Assembly (NCBI GenBank): GCA_028287115.1
Contig: JAQBQF010000104.1
Span: forward strand, 1-46,328
Source of the DNA: Myxococcales bacterium
GTDB lineage: Bacteria > Myxococcota_A > Polyangia > Haliangiales > Haliangiaceae
Length of the DNA stretch: 46,328 bases
Reading direction: 5' to 3'
Shown: positions 15,426 through 26,058 of the stretch, piece by piece
How positions within the stretch are numbered: the stretch's first letter is position 1
Layout: every line of letters starts with the position of its first letter
Translations under genes and position numbers: made by a program
Notes under the pieces: generated by a model
The model's input: the letters and a program-made list of their open reading frames with translations, nothing else
Databases searched by the model: none
Told to the model about the DNA's origin: nothing

Positions 15426-16004
15426 ATGACCGAGGGTGCACGGTTTGACGTTAGCGTCATTCTGCCGTTTGGAGACGACGAAGAGGCCGTTGGCATCGCC
15501 GTCCGCCGCACCGCCGAGTATCTGCGCGCGCTGAAGCTGAGCTTCGAGATCCTCGCGATCGACGAAGACTCCGGCGACAACTCGCACGCGGTCCTCGCGC
15601 TGCTGCGCGCCGATGTCCCCGAAGTTCGCGTCACGCACGCGTCGGGCCGCGGCCGCGGCGTCGACGTCGGCGCCGCGCGCGCCCAAGGCACCCTGCTCAT
15701 CGTCTCGACCCCCGATGTCGCGAGCGCCTCGCTCGATGGTGTTGGCGAGGCGTGCCGTCGCCTGCTCGCCGGCGATGGCGATGCAGAGATCGCACTCGGT
15801 CGCTTCACCGTCGCACATCGCATCCGCTCGCTGACCGCGTTTCGCGGCGCGCGACTCGTCGGTGCAGCGATGCATCGCCGCCTCGTCAAGCGCCTCCAAG
15901 TCCGCAACCTCGTTCTGCGAGTTGCCGGACCGACCGGCGTCGCTACGAAATCGGCGGTCGGTCGCCTCCGCGCGTTTGCAGCACGCGCCAGTCGCCAAGC
16001 GTAG
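15426..16004 (+). CDS. Family 2 glycosyltransferase-like protein, probably lacking the DxD site
   Basis: The 192-residue protein (from ATG 15426; in-frame starts also at 15387 and 15393) has a GT-A N-terminus, FDVSVILPFGDDEEAVGIAV, and FEILAIDEDSGDNS. After GAARAQGTLLIV, where active enzymes have a DxD, it reads STPDVASAS, so the metal-binding aspartates appear missing. It is also shorter than usual (about 240 residues). GRFTVAHRIRSLTAFRGARL matches the family's later region. It may be a non-catalytic partner or a degenerate paralogue of the enzyme at 13387. Confidence 0.75.
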   Translation: MTEGARFDVSVILPFGDDEEAVGIAVRRTAEYLRALKLSFEILAIDEDSGDNSHAVLALLRADVPEVRVTHASGRGRGVDVGAARAQGTLLIVSTPDVASASLDGVGEACRRLLAGDGDAEIALGRFTVAHRIRSLTAFRGARLVGAAMHRRLVKRLQVRNLVLRVAGPTGVATKSAVGRLRAFAARASRQA

Positions 16005-16033
16005 CGCCCTGGCCCCGACGGGGACCCGGCTGC

Positions 16034-16039
16034 TATATT
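16034..16039 (+). promoter_or_regulatory. -10 hexamer TATATT, leaderless-type
   Basis: TATATT, close to consensus, ends 8 nt before GTG 16048, with no ribosome binding site. Confidence 0.55.
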
Positions 16040-16047
16040 GAGCCAAC

Positions 16048-17097
16048 GTGAACGTTGCACTCGCCCTCGTGTCGCTCGGCTTCTTGATCGTGGTGCACGA
16101 GGCGGGGCACTACGTCGTCGCACGCTGGTGCGGCATGCGCATCGAGCGGTTCAGCGTCGGTTTTGGACCCGGCATCATCAAACGCACGTCGAAGAAGACC
16201 GGCACGACGTTCCAGATCGCGCCGATCTTGTTCGGTGGCTTCGTCGAGATTCGCGGGATGAACATCGCCGAAGACGTCGATCCCGACGACAAAGCGGCGT
16301 ATCCGAATCGTCCGGCGTGGCAACGCTTCCTCACGATCTTCGCCGGACCGGCGACGAACTATCTCTCCGCGACGGTGCTCGCTTTCTTCCTGTTCACCTG
16401 TCACGGAATGCCGTCGCCACAGCGCTGGTACGGCGTCGACGAAGTGATGCCCGGCTACGACGCGGTCGGTAAGCTCGAGCCCGGCGATCGGATCCTCGAA
16501 GTCGAGCATCATCCGATCCTGCAGAGCAACGGCGATTCGTTGATCGATCAGGTCAATGCCAAGAAGGGCCAGCCGGTCACGTTGACCGTGCAGCGCGACG
16601 GCAAGCCGCAAACCGTCACGATCCAGCCCAAGCTCAGCACCGACCGCGAAGGAAAGCCGATCTACTTGCTCGGCATCGCACCGGTGATCCAGAACGACCT
16701 CGTCGATGTCGGCGTGTTGGACGCCGCCGTCGCGGCCGTCGAATATCCCGTCGAGGAGACCAAGGTGATCGGCAGCGGGCTGTGGAAGATCATCACCGGC
16801 GCCGAGGAAGCCGACCCGGGCGGTCCGAAGCGCATGGTCGACGAGTTCCGCAAGGCCTTCAAGTCGAGCAATGCCGATGGCGTCAGGCTCGTGATCCGGC
16901 TGTCGGTGTATCTCGCGTTGTTCAACTTGTTTCCGTTGCCGGCGCTCGACGGCGGCCGCCTGGTGTTCCTCCTCTACGAGATGGTCACGCGCCGCCGCGC
17001 GAATCCGAAGATCGAGTCGATGGTCCACATGGGCGGCATCATGGTGCTGTTCGTCGTGATGATCCTCGTGACGCTCCACGACTTCCATCTGTTCTGA
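16048..17097 (+). CDS. rseP: RseP/M50-type site-2 membrane metalloprotease
   Basis: The 349-residue intramembrane zinc protease has HEAGH at 17-21 in the first helix (zinc ligands and catalytic Glu). The PDZ-like domain (about 128-205; KLEPGDRILEVEHHPI and VTLTVQRDGK) lies between the core helices. NLFPLPALDGGRLVF (about 294-308) supplies the third zinc ligand. RseP-type proteases cut transmembrane segments of anti-sigma factors or signal-peptide remnants. The length is shorter than E. coli RseP (450) and fits a single-PDZ form. Start is GTG 16048, directly after a TATATT hexamer. No anti-sigma factor or sigma-E gene is adjacent, so its substrate is unknown. Confidence 0.9.
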   Translation: MNVALALVSLGFLIVVHEAGHYVVARWCGMRIERFSVGFGPGIIKRTSKKTGTTFQIAPILFGGFVEIRGMNIAEDVDPDDKAAYPNRPAWQRFLTIFAGPATNYLSATVLAFFLFTCHGMPSPQRWYGVDEVMPGYDAVGKLEPGDRILEVEHHPILQSNGDSLIDQVNAKKGQPVTLTVQRDGKPQTVTIQPKLSTDREGKPIYLLGIAPVIQNDLVDVGVLDAAVAAVEYPVEETKVIGSGLWKIITGAEEADPGGPKRMVDEFRKAFKSSNADGVRLVIRLSVYLALFNLFPLPALDGGRLVFLLYEMVTRRRANPKIESMVHMGGIMVLFVVMILVTLHDFHLF

Positions 17098-17104
17098 TCG
17101 GACT

Positions 17105-18121
17105 TCATTGGTCGCTGCTCGCCCGCGCGAACGACGGTTTCTTCGCGCGCATGATCCGCCCGTGGCCGGGAACGCCGAGCTGCCACGTGAACCAGTACAG
17201 CGCGTCGCGATCCGTCACGATCCCCGTGGCTCGCGCTTGATGATCGAACATCACGTGTGGTGTTGGATGGGAGATCGAAGACCCGGACACGCTGTTCGTG
17301 ATCATCGACGTCCACCAGATGCCATCGGCGTCGACGGTGAGCGACGAGGTCTCCCCGAGCGCCGGTAACACGGCACTCGACTTTCCCCCGCCCACCGGCA
17401 CGGCCATGAGGTCCTGACCGTCGAACGCTTCGACGTAGGCCTGTTCACCGTGGACCGCGAGGATCACGGATTCTGTGGGCAGGATCGCGAGTCGGATCGG
17501 CTTTTGCCCTCGCATCAGCTTCCAGATGCCATGATCGGTCGCCGTCCAGATCACGGTGGTCCCGACGACGGCCATCGTCAAAGGCTGAGCTAGATGGTCT
17601 GCAACTTCCGTGACCACTCCCTGCGCATCGACGCGAATCAACCGACCGAGGTCATTCGCGATGTAAACGCCGTCGGATCCGAGTGCGAGCGTGTCGCGCT
17701 CTGGCGCCACGACCCTGGGTGCTCCACCTGTTTCGGGGATCGAGATCGTGTGATCCTCAGTCGAGACAAACAGCTTCCCGAACGCAGGAACGATCCAGCG
17801 CGGCTGGTCGAGACCGGACGCCAGGCGCTGCGGTTTCCCACCGGCCGTCGGGACTCGCCAGACCCCGCCCCCCACGCGATCGGACCAGTAGACGAAGCCG
17901 TTCGACACAGCGAGTGCGAAAGGCGTCTGATCAGGAACGTTCGCGAGCTCGGTCGCTCCGTCGGTATCGCCTGCCGGCGGCGGTGGCTTTGGAACCGTGG
18001 CGGCCGGAGGCGGATCCGCGGCTCTGGCCGGCGTGAGTGACGTAGGCGCGGGTGGAGTGGCCGAGCGCTCTCCGCACGCGGCCACCACGACGCCAGCTAG
18101 GATCGCGCTCGTGAAGTTCAC
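17105..18121 (-). CDS. Predicted beta-propeller lipoprotein
   Basis: The 338-residue protein begins with a lipoprotein signal (MNFTSAILAGVVVAAC, lipidated Cys16) and a Pro/Ala-rich spacer to about 55. Repeated short blade-like units follow (GFVYWSDRVGGGVWRVPTAG, then GKLFVSTEDHTISIP, DGVYIANDLGRLIRVDAQG, TVIWTATDHGIWKL), typical of YWTD/NHL-like propellers. It is probably periplasmic or surface-tethered and may bind a ligand or partner; no catalytic residues stand out. GTG 18121 follows a TAGATT hexamer by 6 nt. It converges with the protease gene. Confidence 0.85.
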   Translation of the reverse strand: MNFTSAILAGVVVAACGERSATPPAPTSLTPARAADPPPAATVPKPPPPAGDTDGATELANVPDQTPFALAVSNGFVYWSDRVGGGVWRVPTAGGKPQRLASGLDQPRWIVPAFGKLFVSTEDHTISIPETGGAPRVVAPERDTLALGSDGVYIANDLGRLIRVDAQGVVTEVADHLAQPLTMAVVGTTVIWTATDHGIWKLMRGQKPIRLAILPTESVILAVHGEQAYVEAFDGQDLMAVPVGGGKSSAVLPALGETSSLTVDADGIWWTSMITNSVSGSSISHPTPHVMFDHQARATGIVTDRDALYWFTWQLGVPGHGRIMRAKKPSFARASSDQ

Positions 18122-18127
18122 AGCGCG

Positions 18128-18133
18128 AATCTA
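18128..18133 (-). promoter_or_regulatory. -10 hexamer TAGATT, leaderless-type
   Basis: On the minus strand TAGATT ends 6 nt before GTG 18121. Confidence 0.5.
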
Positions 18134-18172
18134 ACGCAAGACGGGCCCACTGCGATCGCCGCTCTATCGCGC

Positions 18173-18178
18173 TAAGGT
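18173..18178 (+). promoter_or_regulatory. -10 hexamer TAAGGT, leaderless-type
   Basis: TAAGGT ends 6 nt before GTG 18185. The same hexamer and spacing occur before gpmI. Confidence 0.5.
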
Positions 18179-18184
18179 CAGGAC

Positions 18185-20269
18185 GTGATCGCCGCCGATG
18201 TCCTCGATCGGATTCCGACCGAGCCGGGCGTGTACCTCTTCAAGGACGCGCGCGGACAGGTGATCTATGTCGGCAAGGCGCAGAGTTTGCGGACGCGTGT
18301 GCGTCAGTATTTTCGCGAAGGTGGCGACGAGCGGTTCTTCATCGCGGCTGGCTTCTTCGGCAAGGCCGTCGCCGACGTCGAGACGATCGTCGTCAACTCG
18401 TCGAAGGAAGCGCTGCTCCTCGAAAATCATCTGATCAAGAAGCACCAGCCGAAGTTCAACGTGAAGCTTCGCGACGACAAGCAGTACCTCGTGCTGCGAC
18501 TCGTAGATCCGGCCAAGCCGCAATCGGTCGAGGCCGGGCCCGCGGCAGCGTGGGGCAGCGGCCCTGCGGCGGAAGGCGCCGCCGAGGTTCCGAAGCGCGA
18601 TCTGTTTCCGCGCGTCGAGGTGGTTCGCAACATCCGCGACGACAACGCGAACTACTTCGGGCCGTATCACTCGGCGACGTCGGCGCGCGAGACGTTGCGC
18701 ACGCTCAACCGGCACTTTCAGCTGCGGACCTGTACCGATCACGTGCTCGAGACGCGCGGCCGGCCGTGTCTGCAGTACCAGATCAAGCGCTGCTCCGGTC
18801 CGTGCGCGCTCGATGTGCCGCCGGCCGCGTACGCCGAGCAGGTCGAGGACGTCAAGATGTTCCTCAGCGGCAAGAACGCCGAGCTCGTGCAGCGGCTGCG
18901 CGGGCGGATGCAGGCGCGGGCCGAGGTCGAAGACTTCGAAGTCGCAGCCTCGCTGCGCGATTCGATCGGTGCCGTCGAGCGCACGCTCGCCAAGCAGCAC
19001 ATCGTGCAAGACGACTTCGTCGATCAAGATGTGTGGGGCCTCTATCGCGAGGCCGACACCGTCGAGGTCGTCGTGCTGTTCATCCGAGGCGGCAAACTCG
19101 TAGGACGCCGCGCGTTTCATCAAAAGAATCAGGAGCTGCCGGATTCGGCGGTGATCGCCGAGCACGCGCAGCAGTACTACGCGACCGGAACGTTCGTTCC
19201 CGACGAGGTGGTCGTCGGAGTCGAGCTCGAAGACGGCGAGGTGATCGCCGAGTGGTTGTCCGCCGCACGCGGAAAGAAGGTCCGGATCGTCGACCCCAAG
19301 CGCGGTGTGCGGGCGCGGCTCGTCGAGCTCGCGGATCGAAACGCGGCGGCGTCCGCGACGTCGCGGCGCAGCAAGGACGCGGATGCCGAGGCGCTGCTCG
19401 TCAAGGTCGCCGAACGTTTGAGCTTGCCGAGGCCGCCGCATCGCATCGAGTGCTTCGACATCGCGCACATTCAAGGCAGCGAGACCGTCGCCTCGATGGT
19501 GACGTTCATCGACGGCGTTCCGGCGCGCGGCTTGTATCGCAAGTTCAAGATTCGATCGGTCGCGAACGACGACTTCGCATCGATGTACGAAGTCCTGACC
19601 CGCCGGTTCAAGCGGAGCATCGGCGACGATCCGGCGTGGGCGCGGCCGGACCTGCTCGTGGTCGACGGCGGCAAAGGCCAACTCTCGACGGCGGTCGCAG
19701 CGCTCACCGATGTCGGCGTACCGCTCGGCGGTGAGAAGGGGATCGAGGTGATCGGTCTCGCGAAGGAGCGCGAGCTCGAGACCGGAAGCGCGCCGGATCG
19801 GATCTACCGCCGCAACATCAAGGACTCGATCGCTCTGCGCGCGAACTCCCCCGAGCTCTACGTGCTCGCACGAATTCGTGACGAAGCGCATCGCTTTGCG
19901 AACACGTTCCATCGCGACCGCCGCAGCAAGCAGAGCCTACGGTCCGAGCTCGACGACATCCCGGGCATCGGCGCGACGCGCCGGCAACGCCTGCTCAAGC
20001 ACTTCGGCAGCGTGCGCGCGGTACGCCAGGCCCCGGTCGACGAGCTCGTGAAGGCGCCCGGCATGAATCGCAAGGCCGCCGAGCAAGTCGCGAGCTACTT
20101 CGCGAATGCAGCGGCTGCGGAGGTCGAGCCGGCCGAGTCGCTCGTTGCCGCGGTCTACGAAGGCGATGAAGCGGATCTGCCGGCGCCGAATCCGATGATG
20201 CCGGTCGAGCGGCCGGAGCCAGACGCCGACGTCGTTCCACACGAGCCGATCGCCGACGACACGCGTTGA
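18185..20269 (+). CDS. uvrC: UvrC, excinuclease ABC subunit C
   Basis: The 694-residue UvrC makes the 3-prime and 5-prime cuts beside a lesion bound by UvrAB. A GIY-YIG domain (about 10-90; EPGVYLFKDARGQVIYVGKA), a Cys-rich PCLQYQIKRCSGPCALD segment and a UVR helix pair follow. The RNase H-like endonuclease half contains IECFDIAHIQGS and DLLVVDGGKGQLS. The C-terminal tandem helix-hairpin-helix is DDIPGIGATRRQRLLKHFGS. It exceeds E. coli UvrC (610 residues), partly through an Ala/Gly-rich insertion at about 117-138 in the GIY-YIG domain and an acidic C-terminal tail. GTG 18185 lies 6 nt after a TAAGGT hexamer. Confidence 0.97.
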   Translation: MIAADVLDRIPTEPGVYLFKDARGQVIYVGKAQSLRTRVRQYFREGGDERFFIAAGFFGKAVADVETIVVNSSKEALLLENHLIKKHQPKFNVKLRDDKQYLVLRLVDPAKPQSVEAGPAAAWGSGPAAEGAAEVPKRDLFPRVEVVRNIRDDNANYFGPYHSATSARETLRTLNRHFQLRTCTDHVLETRGRPCLQYQIKRCSGPCALDVPPAAYAEQVEDVKMFLSGKNAELVQRLRGRMQARAEVEDFEVAASLRDSIGAVERTLAKQHIVQDDFVDQDVWGLYREADTVEVVVLFIRGGKLVGRRAFHQKNQELPDSAVIAEHAQQYYATGTFVPDEVVVGVELEDGEVIAEWLSAARGKKVRIVDPKRGVRARLVELADRNAAASATSRRSKDADAEALLVKVAERLSLPRPPHRIECFDIAHIQGSETVASMVTFIDGVPARGLYRKFKIRSVANDDFASMYEVLTRRFKRSIGDDPAWARPDLLVVDGGKGQLSTAVAALTDVGVPLGGEKGIEVIGLAKERELETGSAPDRIYRRNIKDSIALRANSPELYVLARIRDEAHRFANTFHRDRRSKQSLRSELDDIPGIGATRRQRLLKHFGSVRAVRQAPVDELVKAPGMNRKAAEQVASYFANAAAAEVEPAESLVAAVYEGDEADLPAPNPMMPVERPEPDADVVPHEPIADDTR

Positions 20270-20276
20270 CACCTTG

Positions 20277-20329
20277 GTCGAGCCCGGCACCGTGCCGCGA
20301 TGAGGGCGGGCGTGTTTGCGAAGCTCGAC
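20277..20329 (+). terminator. Inverted repeat after uvrC
   Basis: GTCGAGC (20277-20283) and GCTCGAC (20323-20329) enclose a smaller CGGCAC-C-GTGCCG hairpin. Position just after the uvrC stop suggests a 3-prime structure, but no U-tract follows. Confidence 0.3.
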
Positions 20330-20441
20330 ACCGCTTAAGCACGCGTCCTGACACGGACAGTCATTTGGCCGGCTAGCTCGGACGCCACGGCCTGAAAGAT
20401 CGCGCGCTTGCGCTGGTTCGGAGTGTGCAATTCGCCCCGAC

Positions 20442-21890
20442 ATGCTCGCGAAGAACGTGTGGATGGTGGCGTCTCTACTAGCCGTTGGCATGGCTCCGGC
20501 CTGTGCGACCGACAGTTCCGAGGAGGAGACCGGGTATGACGCCGACCCGAGCGATTTCGACTCGAAGGCCGACGGCGTCGCCGGCACCTCAGCGGCCGTG
20601 CTTAGCCTGATCGATGGTGCGCACGACCGCGTGCTCGTTCAGATCCCGACCTTGACCGACAAGACGCTGTTGACGCATCTCAAGAGCGCAGCCGCCCGGA
20701 ACGTCGACGTTCACGCCTATCTCGTCGTTCCGCATCCCGCGCATCCCGCGACCGTGCTGGCAGCCGAGCAACTCGAGGCCGCGGGCGTCGATATCACGGT
20801 CGAACGGACGAGCCAGCTCCCCGGCTTCCTCGCGATCGGCGACACCAAGATGCTGGTCTCCGCGACCAAGACCGTCACCGGCGCAGAGGTGACGAAAGCA
20901 GCCGCGAAGTTCACCGCTGCGATCGCCGAGAACACCTCCGGTTCCGCGCCCGCACTCGGCAGCGACCAGACCGCACTGATGCTGATGCCCGATGACGAGG
21001 TAGGTCCGATCGTCAAGCTGATCGCGGGTGCGACCTCGTCGATCGATCTCGAGATCTATCAGTTGCAGTCGCCCGCGGTCCTCAGCGCGCTCGAAGCCGC
21101 GAAGCAACGCGGTGTCACCGTGCGCGTGATGCTCGAACCCAAGACGGTCGGCTACAAGAACTTCGAGGCGGTCAAGGCTCGCCTTACCCGCGCCGGCATC
21201 TCCTGCAAGGAGACGCCGCCGACGTTCGACTCGGCGCACAACGTCGATCACGCCAAGTTCATGATGATCGACAACCGCGAGCTCGTGTTCGGCAGCGGCA
21301 ACATGACGCGCAGTGGGCTCGGCGGAAATTCCGCCACCGAGTTCGACAACCGCGACTTCTGGATCCGCGATCGCCGCTCGGCTGTGGTCACCGAAGGCAA
21401 CCGGCTGTTCGACGCGGACTGGAATCGCAAGTCGACCTCGAGCCTGACGTTCGACTCGCTCGTCCTCACGCCGGATAACTCGAGCGACCGCATCCTGGCG
21501 CTGATCGATAGCGCTCACACGCGCGTGTACGTCTACAACCAGTCGCTCAACGACTCGCGCGTGATCGATCATCTGACGAAGGCGAAGCATCGCGGTGTCA
21601 ATGTCCACGTCCTCCTTGGAAACCAACCCGGGTTCGGCAGCGCACCACCGGCGAATCAACCGGCGATCGACACGCTCGCCACCGCGGGCATCAAGGCCGG
21701 CTATTTCACGACGCACTACCTCCACGGCAAGGTCGTCGTCGCCGATGGTCGCGGGTTCGTCGGCTCGCAAAATTTTACGGCCGGCGGGCTCGGCGCGAAC
21801 CGCGAGCTCGGCGAGATCCTCGACGCGACCGCGGTGGTCGAAGCTCTCGCGAAGGGCTTTGACGCTGACGAAGCCCACCCCTCGCCGTAG
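20442..21890 (+). CDS. Phospholipase D-like lipoprotein with three PLD-type repeats
   Basis: The 482-residue protein has a lipoprotein-type signal ending at Cys21, then an acidic linker (SSEEETGYDADPSDFDSKAD). Two intact HKD motifs are visible: HAKFMMIDNRELVFGSGN (His270, Lys272) and HGKVVVADGRGFVGSQN (His428, Lys430). Residues about 50-165 look like a further PLD-type repeat without HKD. The PLD superfamily includes phospholipases, cardiolipin synthases and Nuc-type nucleases; the substrate here cannot be told. It should be active in the periplasm or at the outer membrane. No ribosome binding site or -10 hexamer stands out before ATG 20442. Confidence 0.88.
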   Translation: MLAKNVWMVASLLAVGMAPACATDSSEEETGYDADPSDFDSKADGVAGTSAAVLSLIDGAHDRVLVQIPTLTDKTLLTHLKSAAARNVDVHAYLVVPHPAHPATVLAAEQLEAAGVDITVERTSQLPGFLAIGDTKMLVSATKTVTGAEVTKAAAKFTAAIAENTSGSAPALGSDQTALMLMPDDEVGPIVKLIAGATSSIDLEIYQLQSPAVLSALEAAKQRGVTVRVMLEPKTVGYKNFEAVKARLTRAGISCKETPPTFDSAHNVDHAKFMMIDNRELVFGSGNMTRSGLGGNSATEFDNRDFWIRDRRSAVVTEGNRLFDADWNRKSTSSLTFDSLVLTPDNSSDRILALIDSAHTRVYVYNQSLNDSRVIDHLTKAKHRGVNVHVLLGNQPGFGSAPPANQPAIDTLATAGIKAGYFTTHYLHGKVVVADGRGFVGSQNFTAGGLGANRELGEILDATAVVEALAKGFDADEAHPSP

Positions 21891-21893
21891 CAA

Positions 21894-21912
21894 GAGAGCA
21901 CACTGCGCTCTC
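21894..21912 (+). terminator. Hairpin after the PLD-like gene
   Basis: GAGAGC-ACACTGC-GCTCTC is a 6-bp perfect stem, four bases past the stop codon. No U-tract follows. Confidence 0.35.
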
Positions 21913-21921
21913 GCGCACGGT

Positions 21922-21938
21922 GCCGGCCTCGAACCGGC
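21922..21938 (-). other. tRNA T-arm-like hairpin
   Basis: On the minus strand GCCGG-TTCGAGG-CCGGC has exactly the 5-bp stem and 7-nt TTCGANN loop of a tRNA T arm. No matching acceptor, D or anticodon arm is found around it, so it is not a functional tRNA. It may be a tRNA relic or chance. Confidence 0.3.
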
Positions 21939-21988
21939 TGCGTAATCCTCGCTCGCCGTGGCATGCCGCGTGCTGACCTACGGGCCGC

Positions 21989-22600
21989 ATGCGAACTTCA
22001 TTACTTCATTCCTTGGTTTTGGTCGGCCTGGCCGGTGGTTGTACCGGCAGCGGTCAAGTCACCTATAGCGGGCAGGTCCAGACCCCCGAGCTCGTCGAAG
22101 TCAGCCCCGGTGTGCAAGTCATCGCGGACTACGACGAGCCGATCTTCTATAGCGACAACTACTACTGGCGGAACGACGGCGGCGTCTGGTTCCGGTCACG
22201 AACCCACACCGGCGGATGGGCGCGCTTCGAGGCCGCCCCTGTCGCCATTCGATCGATCGATCGACCCTCCGCGTACGTTCACTTTCATGCGGGCGCGCAC
22301 GCGAACATGAACGAGAACCGCGAGCAAGTCCGCGATCATCGCGACGCGATGCCGCCGCCACCGCCGCCGCCCGAAGTTCGCGACCATCGTGAAGCGATGC
22401 CGCCGCCACCGCCACCGCCACCGCCGGTCGTCCGCGACCATCGCGACGAGCACGAGGAGCACAAAGCGATCAAGGAAGAGCGCAAGGAGATGAAGGAAGA
22501 GCGCAAGGACGCCAAGGAAGAGCGCAAGGACGCCAAGGAGCAGCGCAAGGACGCCAAGGAACAGCGCAAAGAAGACAAGCACGAGCGTCACGGCCACTGA
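21989..22600 (+). CDS. Lipoprotein with proline and charged repeats
   Basis: The 203-residue protein starts with a lipoprotein signal (MRTSLLHSLVLVGLAGGC, Cys18). A short globular part (about 30-95: VQVIADYDEPIFYSDNYYW, WFRSRTHTGGWARFE) resembles small envelope proteins of myxobacteria. Three copies of a VRDHR(D/E)AMP-type unit separated by runs of seven to nine prolines follow. The tail is a highly charged helix of KEERKDAKE/KEQRKDAK repeats (about 155-198). The tail suggests an extended, surface- or peptidoglycan-facing arm. Function unknown. Confidence 0.75.
   Translation: MRTSLLHSLVLVGLAGGCTGSGQVTYSGQVQTPELVEVSPGVQVIADYDEPIFYSDNYYWRNDGGVWFRSRTHTGGWARFEAAPVAIRSIDRPSAYVHFHAGAHANMNENREQVRDHRDAMPPPPPPPEVRDHREAMPPPPPPPPPVVRDHRDEHEEHKAIKEERKEMKEERKDAKEERKDAKEQRKDAKEQRKEDKHERHGH
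22340..22585 (+). repeat. Low-complexity coding repeats
   Basis: CCG/CCA proline-codon runs at about 22350-22422 and a GCAAGGACGCCAAGGA-type imperfect tandem repeat at about 22465-22580 encode the repeats of the lipoprotein. Such tracts are prone to copy-number change. Confidence 0.7.
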
Positions 22601-22627
22601 CCGGGACACCGTCCCCATGCTGAAAAT

Positions 22628-22656
22628 TTGGGCCGCGATGTGAGGCCGTGTAGGAT
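22628..22656 (+). promoter_or_regulatory. Possible sigma-70 promoter for ftsK
   Basis: TTGGGC (22628-22633) and TAGGAT (22651-22656) are separated by 17 nt. This is one of the few places here with a recognisable -35 box. The -10 is 27 nt before ATG 22684. Confidence 0.4.
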
Positions 22657-22683
22657 AAAGTGCTCCAGGAAGCTGGGGCACTT

Positions 22684-25242
<2,559 letters not shown>

Positions 25243-25250
25243 CCGCGTAG

Positions 25251-25256
25251 TACGCT
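25251..25256 (+). promoter_or_regulatory. -10 hexamer TACGCT, leaderless-type
   Basis: TACGCT ends 7 nt before GTG 25264. Confidence 0.4.
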
Positions 25257-25263
25257 CGACCGG

Positions 25264-26055
25264 GTGAGAGCCACGTGGCTCACGGACATCCACCTGAACT
25301 TCCTGCGGCCGCTCGCGCTCAAAGCGTTCTACGAGCGTGTGCGCCGGGAGCAGCCGGATATCTTGCTCGTCACCGGCGATATCGCCGAGGGTGACTCGGT
25401 GATCCGGTTCGTCCAGGAGCTCGGTGCGATCGCTCCGATCTACTTCGTGCTCGGCAATCACGACTACTACCGCTCGAGCATCCATACCGTGCGCGCCGCG
25501 ATGGAGCGCCTCGACACGACGATGACGTGGATGCCGGCGTGCGAGCCGCTCAAGCTCACGCCGCGCACCGTGATGCTCGGCGTCGACGGCTGGGGTGATG
25601 CGCGCTGCGGCGATCTCAATTCCACGGTCAAGCTCTCCGACTGGACTCGGATCGACGACTTCCGTCGAGCGGCCGCCGTCCCGGCGAGGCTGGAGTTGTT
25701 GCAGCGGCTCGGCTCGAACGAGGCGCGCCTGCTGCGCGAGAAGCTCGAGACCGCGCCCGACAGCGAGAACATCCTCGTGCTGACGCACGTGCCGCCATTT
25801 CCGGAGGCGTGCGTCTACGACGGTGCGCAGTCCGAACCCGGATGGCTGCCGTGGTTCACGTGCATCGCGACGGGCGAAGTGATCGCCGAGTACGCGCGCG
25901 CACATCCCGACACCCAGATCACGGTGTTGTGCGGGCATACGCACGGCACGGGGACCTGCCGGCCTTTGCCGAACGTCATCGTGCGCACCGGTGGCTGGCC
26001 ACCCGGCGTCGAGGGGTACGGCAATCCGATCGTGCAAGTGACACTCGATCTGTGA
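25264..26055 (+). CDS. Calcineurin-like metallophosphoesterase
   Basis: The 263-residue cytoplasmic protein has the dimetal phosphoesterase motifs in order: LTDIHL (Asp8, His10), VTGDIAEGD, VLGNHDYY (Asn/His proton donor pair), LTHVPPF and CGHTHGTG. The family splits phosphomono- or diesters, including nucleotides and cyclic nucleotides; the substrate is not evident. GTG 25264 begins 21 nt after the ftsK stop, so partial cotranscription is possible. The gene ends 3 nt from the end of a convergent lipoprotein gene. Confidence 0.9.
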   Translation: MRATWLTDIHLNFLRPLALKAFYERVRREQPDILLVTGDIAEGDSVIRFVQELGAIAPIYFVLGNHDYYRSSIHTVRAAMERLDTTMTWMPACEPLKLTPRTVMLGVDGWGDARCGDLNSTVKLSDWTRIDDFRRAAAVPARLELLQRLGSNEARLLREKLETAPDSENILVLTHVPPFPEACVYDGAQSEPGWLPWFTCIATGEVIAEYARAHPDTQITVLCGHTHGTGTCRPLPNVIVRTGGWPPGVEGYGNPIVQVTLDL

Positions 26056-26058
26056 TGC

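Noticed and set aside
21902..21989. Complete tRNA on the minus strand around the T-arm-like hairpin
   Set aside because: No acceptor-stem complement, D arm or anticodon arm could be formed.
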